From the NCBI GenBank assembly GCA_004376205.1, contig SOKG01000309.1, positions 1 through 8,493 of the forward strand: 8,493 nucleotides of DNA, read 5' to 3'. Below are positions 6,419 through 8,493 of this stretch, in pieces. Each line of letters opens with the position of its first letter. Position 1 is the stretch's first letter. A program made the translations under genes and the position numbers. The notes under the pieces were generated by a model, which was not told where the DNA came from, did no database searches, and saw only the letters and a program-made list of their open reading frames with translations. This DNA comes from Dehalococcoidia bacterium. GTDB lineage: Bacteria; Chloroflexota; Dehalococcoidia; SZUA-161.

Positions 6419-7672
6419 ATGGGAAGGACTCTGGCTGAGAGGATTCTCAGTGAAAAGGCAGGAATTGATGCAAAGGGTGGCGACATCGTTGTCAGTCCTG
6501 TTGACCTCGTTTTCGCCCAGGATGGCACCGCCCCTCTGGCGATAAAGCAGTTCCAGGCATGTGGCTTCGACCGTCTGGCCAATCCCGCGGCTTCCATCTT
6601 CTTCCTCGACCATAACGCTCCTACTCCAACCAAGGAACTATCCAACGACCACCTGCTCATCCGTGATTTCGCCAGGCAAACCGGCGCACGGCTATCTGAC
6701 GTTGGGGAAGGCATCTGCCACCAGGTGATCGCTGAGTCCTACGCTGGTCCTGGTGACATAATTATTGGCGCAGATTCTCATACGGTTACCGCCGGGGCGC
6801 TGGGTGCCTTCGCCACCGGCTTGGGCTCCACCGACATAGCCATTGCTCTTGCTTTGGGAAAGACCTGGTTCCGTGTACCGCAGAGCATAAAGGTGATGGT
6901 TAGCGGTGGCCTCCAAAAAGGCGTATCAGCCAAAGATTTGATCCTCTACCTGATTGGGAACATCGGTGCCGATGGGGCTACCTATATGTCTCTGGAGTTT
7001 TGTGGTGAGACCGTAGGGAATATGACAATATCGCAGCGGCTCACCATCGCCAACATGGTTGTGGAGGCTGGAGCCAAGACAGGGCTTTTCCCCGCTGACG
7101 AAACCAGCAGGAATTACCTGGAGAGCCGTGGTCGAGGGCATAGCTACCGCCCTCTTCAGCCTGACCCCGATGCCACCTACGAGCGGATTATTGAAATCGA
7201 CGCTGCTAGCTTGGAGCCTATGGTGGCGAAGCCGCATGCGGTGGATAACACTGCTTCTGTAGCAGAGGTTGAGGGTACCAAGGTGCAGCAGGTATTCATC
7301 GGTACCTGTACCAACGGGCGCCTCGACGACCTTGAGGTAGCAGCGGAGATTCTTAAGGGAAGGAAGTGCCATCCCAATACCAGGCTGCTGGTGACGCCTG
7401 CCTCAAGAGAGGTTCTCATTGAGGCGGTCAAAGCCGGGCATATTCAGGCCTTGCTTGAGGCCGGGGCTATTATCCTGCCCCCAGGCTGTGCCGGCTGCGT
7501 TGGAGTTCATCAGGGAATACTGGGGGATGGAGAGGTCTGCCTCTCCACCGCCAACCGCAATTTCAAGGGGAGGATGGGCAACCCCAATTCCTTCATATAT
7601 CTGGCAAGTCCCGCAACCGCTGCTGCATCCGCCTTAAGCGGCGAGATCAGCGATCCCAGGAGGATCATGTAA
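6419..7672 (+). CDS. LeuC/aconitase-family Fe-S hydro-lyase, large subunit
   Basis: The protein is the large subunit of a two-subunit aconitase-superfamily enzyme (IPM isomerase/homoaconitase type), which isomerises a 2-hydroxy acid through a dehydrated intermediate. The 4Fe-4S cysteines are all present: Cys297 in 'GTCTNGR', and Cys357 and Cys360 in 'PPGCAGCVG' (numbered from the ATG at 6419). 'FLDHNAPTP' and 'GADSHTVTAGALGAF' are active-site and family motifs. I start at ATG 6419 because 'MGRTLAERILSEKAG' is the usual family N-terminus, giving 417 residues, the typical length of the short LeuC type. The frame is open 54 nt further upstream with TTG/GTG codons, but none has a good ribosome binding site. 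GAAGG lies only 2 nt before the ATG, so this start rests on family alignment. The small subunit follows with no gap. The neighbouring genes suggest citrate/isocitrate or homocitrate rather than isopropylmalate as substrate. Confidence 0.9.
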   Translation: MGRTLAERILSEKAGIDAKGGDIVVSPVDLVFAQDGTAPLAIKQFQACGFDRLANPAASIFFLDHNAPTPTKELSNDHLLIRDFARQTGARLSDVGEGICHQVIAESYAGPGDIIIGADSHTVTAGALGAFATGLGSTDIAIALALGKTWFRVPQSIKVMVSGGLQKGVSAKDLILYLIGNIGADGATYMSLEFCGETVGNMTISQRLTIANMVVEAGAKTGLFPADETSRNYLESRGRGHSYRPLQPDPDATYERIIEIDAASLEPMVAKPHAVDNTASVAEVEGTKVQQVFIGTCTNGRLDDLEVAAEILKGRKCHPNTRLLVTPASREVLIEAVKAGHIQALLEAGAIILPPGCAGCVGVHQGILGDGEVCLSTANRNFKGRMGNPNSFIYLASPATAAASALSGEISDPRRIM

Positions 7673-8179
7673 ATGCTCAGAGGCTATGTGCTTAAGCTGG
7701 GCGACAATATCTCCACCGATCACATTCAACCCGGGCGATACAGCTACCTCAGGAGCAATCTTCCCGAGCTGGCAAAGCATGTCCTGGAGGACGTCGATCC
7801 CACGTTCATTTCAAGAGTGCGAAAAGGCGACTTTGTGGTCGCTGGCAGAAACTTCGGATTGGGCTCGAGCAGGGAGCACGCCCCCCTGATTATTAAGCTT
7901 GCGGGAGTGAGCGCTGTCCTGGCCAAGTCGGCAGCACGCATCTTCTTCAGGAATGCCATAAACGTCGGGCTGCCGGTGCTCATCTGCGATACCGACCGGA
8001 TAAGCGATGGCGACGAGCTTGAGGTTGACCTGGCAGCAGGCACCATCGTAGACCTCACCAACGGGGCCCATCTCACCTTCGGCAAGATTCCCGAGGTGAT
8101 GCTCAACATATTGAATGAAGGTGGGCTGGTGCCCTATATTAAGAAATACGGCGATTTCATAATAACGAGTAGTGGATAG
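7673..8179 (+). CDS. LeuD/aconitase-family hydro-lyase, small subunit
   Basis: This 168-residue swivel-domain subunit completes the active site of the preceding large subunit. The signature 'GDNISTDHIQPGRY' (10-23) and the active-site loop 'NFGLGSSREHAP' (60-71) are intact. The specificity loop reads 'YLRS' (25-28). In this family, from memory, homoaconitase-type small subunits carry YLRT with an Arg that contacts the extra carboxylate, while isopropylmalate isomerases carry a non-polar residue there (YLV-). Arg27 therefore points to a tricarboxylic substrate. The ATG directly abuts the TAA of the large subunit, with AGGAGG at 7658-7663 giving 9-nt spacing, so the two subunits are probably translationally coupled. 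The stop falls inside a short 7-nt tandem repeat. The heterodimer role is confident; the exact substrate is inferred. Confidence 0.9.
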   Translation: MLRGYVLKLGDNISTDHIQPGRYSYLRSNLPELAKHVLEDVDPTFISRVRKGDFVVAGRNFGLGSSREHAPLIIKLAGVSAVLAKSAARIFFRNAINVGLPVLICDTDRISDGDELEVDLAAGTIVDLTNGAHLTFGKIPEVMLNILNEGGLVPYIKKYGDFIITSSG

Positions 8180-8187
8180 TGGATAGT
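8171..8187 (+). repeat. Short tandem repeat, unit AGTGGAT
   Basis: Two full copies and a partial third copy of AGTGGAT span the last codons and stop of the small-subunit gene. Each unit junction contains TAG. It is probably incidental. Confidence 0.6.
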
Positions 8188-8213
8188 TAGCTACAATCAA
8201 AGCTACCGCTTTG
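8188..8213 (+). promoter_or_regulatory. Competing small hairpins before the IDH-like gene
   Basis: TAGCT (8188-8192) can pair with AGCTA (8201-8205). Alternatively, CAAAGC (8198-8203) can pair with GCTTTG (8208-8213) across a 4-nt loop. They overlap, so only one can form. No T-run follows, so neither looks like a terminator. They sit directly before the ribosome binding site GGAGA (8218-8222) of the next gene. Confidence 0.3.
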
Positions 8214-8229
8214 CAATGGAGACAGCTTA

Positions 8230-8493
8230 ATGCCCTACACTATATCGCTAATACCCGGCGACGGCATCGGCCCTGAGATCACCGAGGCCACCAGGAGAGT
8301 CCTTGAGGCCACGGGTGTGGCCATCGACTGGGACGTTCAAGAGGTAGGAGAGACTGCGCTGGAGAAGTATGGCACTCCCCTGCCTGAAGAGGTGCTCCGG
8401 TCTATCAAGAAGAATAAGGTAGCGCTCAAGGGCCCGGTGACCACACCTGTAGGAAAGGGCTTCATGAGCGTGAATGTCGCCCTGCCTCAGGAG
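8230..8493 (+). CDS. Isocitrate/isopropylmalate dehydrogenase family, NAD-IDH-like (3' cut by window)
   Basis: Only the first 88 residues are present; the frame is open at the right edge. 'ISLIPGDGIGPEIT' is the N-terminal nucleotide-binding signature of the decarboxylating beta-hydroxyacid dehydrogenases. 'ALKGPVTTPVGKGFMSVNVA' is the substrate-region motif typical of isocitrate and homoisocitrate dehydrogenases. Isopropylmalate dehydrogenases usually read 'LKGPVGGP' there. It would oxidise isocitrate to 2-oxoglutarate and CO2, most likely with NAD+, acting on the product of the preceding hydro-lyase. The start ATG has GGAGA 7 nt upstream and follows the small-subunit gene by 50 nt. Homoisocitrate dehydrogenase is the main alternative. 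The residues that decide cofactor and substrate lie beyond the window. Confidence 0.85.
   Translation, partial: MPYTISLIPGDGIGPEITEATRRVLEATGVAIDWDVQEVGETALEKYGTPLPEEVLRSIKKNKVALKGPVTTPVGKGFMSVNVALPQE

Overview
The window reads as a metabolic stretch of an anaerobic or facultative bacterium with about 50% GC. The main operon joins C3/C4 carboxyl-transfer chemistry to the oxidative branch of the citric acid cycle. The RimI-type acetyltransferase has a long insert before its acetyl-CoA site and an 'ILGFA..W..DEAHL.NIAVRE' style core. I associate this form with Chloroflexota such as Dehalococcoidia, but that placement is family recollection and low confidence. There are no RNA genes, CRISPR arrays, insertion sequences or other signs of mobile DNA.

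Left part (1-1175, + strand): a HEAT-repeat protein whose reading frame is open to the window edge, then a small SRPBCC-fold protein. Middle (1176-2600): a short intergenic stretch, a minus-strand GNAT/RimI acetyltransferase, and a divergent control region. That region holds a good sigma70-type promoter (TTGACA-17-CATACT at 2203-2231) and a leader of about 360 nt. The leader has several mutually exclusive CAGGCA/TGCCTG pairings, and its last hairpin carries the Shine-Dalgarno of the first operon gene in its loop.

Main operon (2601 to the right edge, + strand): an MmdA/PccB/12S-type carboxyltransferase; a 69-residue accessory protein; a 5S/OadA/PycB-type carboxyltransferase fused to a biotinyl domain; a LeuC-type Fe-S hydro-lyase large subunit; its LeuD-type small subunit; and the start of an NAD-isocitrate-dehydrogenase-type enzyme cut by the right edge. 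Gaps between genes are 0-54 nt and most genes have clear ribosome binding sites.

The genes make sense together. No biotin carboxylase is present in the window, so the first three genes could form a biotin transcarboxylase (methylmalonyl-CoA + pyruvate <-> propionyl-CoA + oxaloacetate), or serve as carboxyltransferase parts for a biotin carboxylase encoded elsewhere. The LeuCD-type pair has a YLRS specificity loop and sits directly before an IDH-like gene. It is therefore better read as an aconitase or homoaconitase-like enzyme than as isopropylmalate isomerase. The operon would then run from pyruvate/propionyl units through oxaloacetate and citrate to 2-oxoglutarate.
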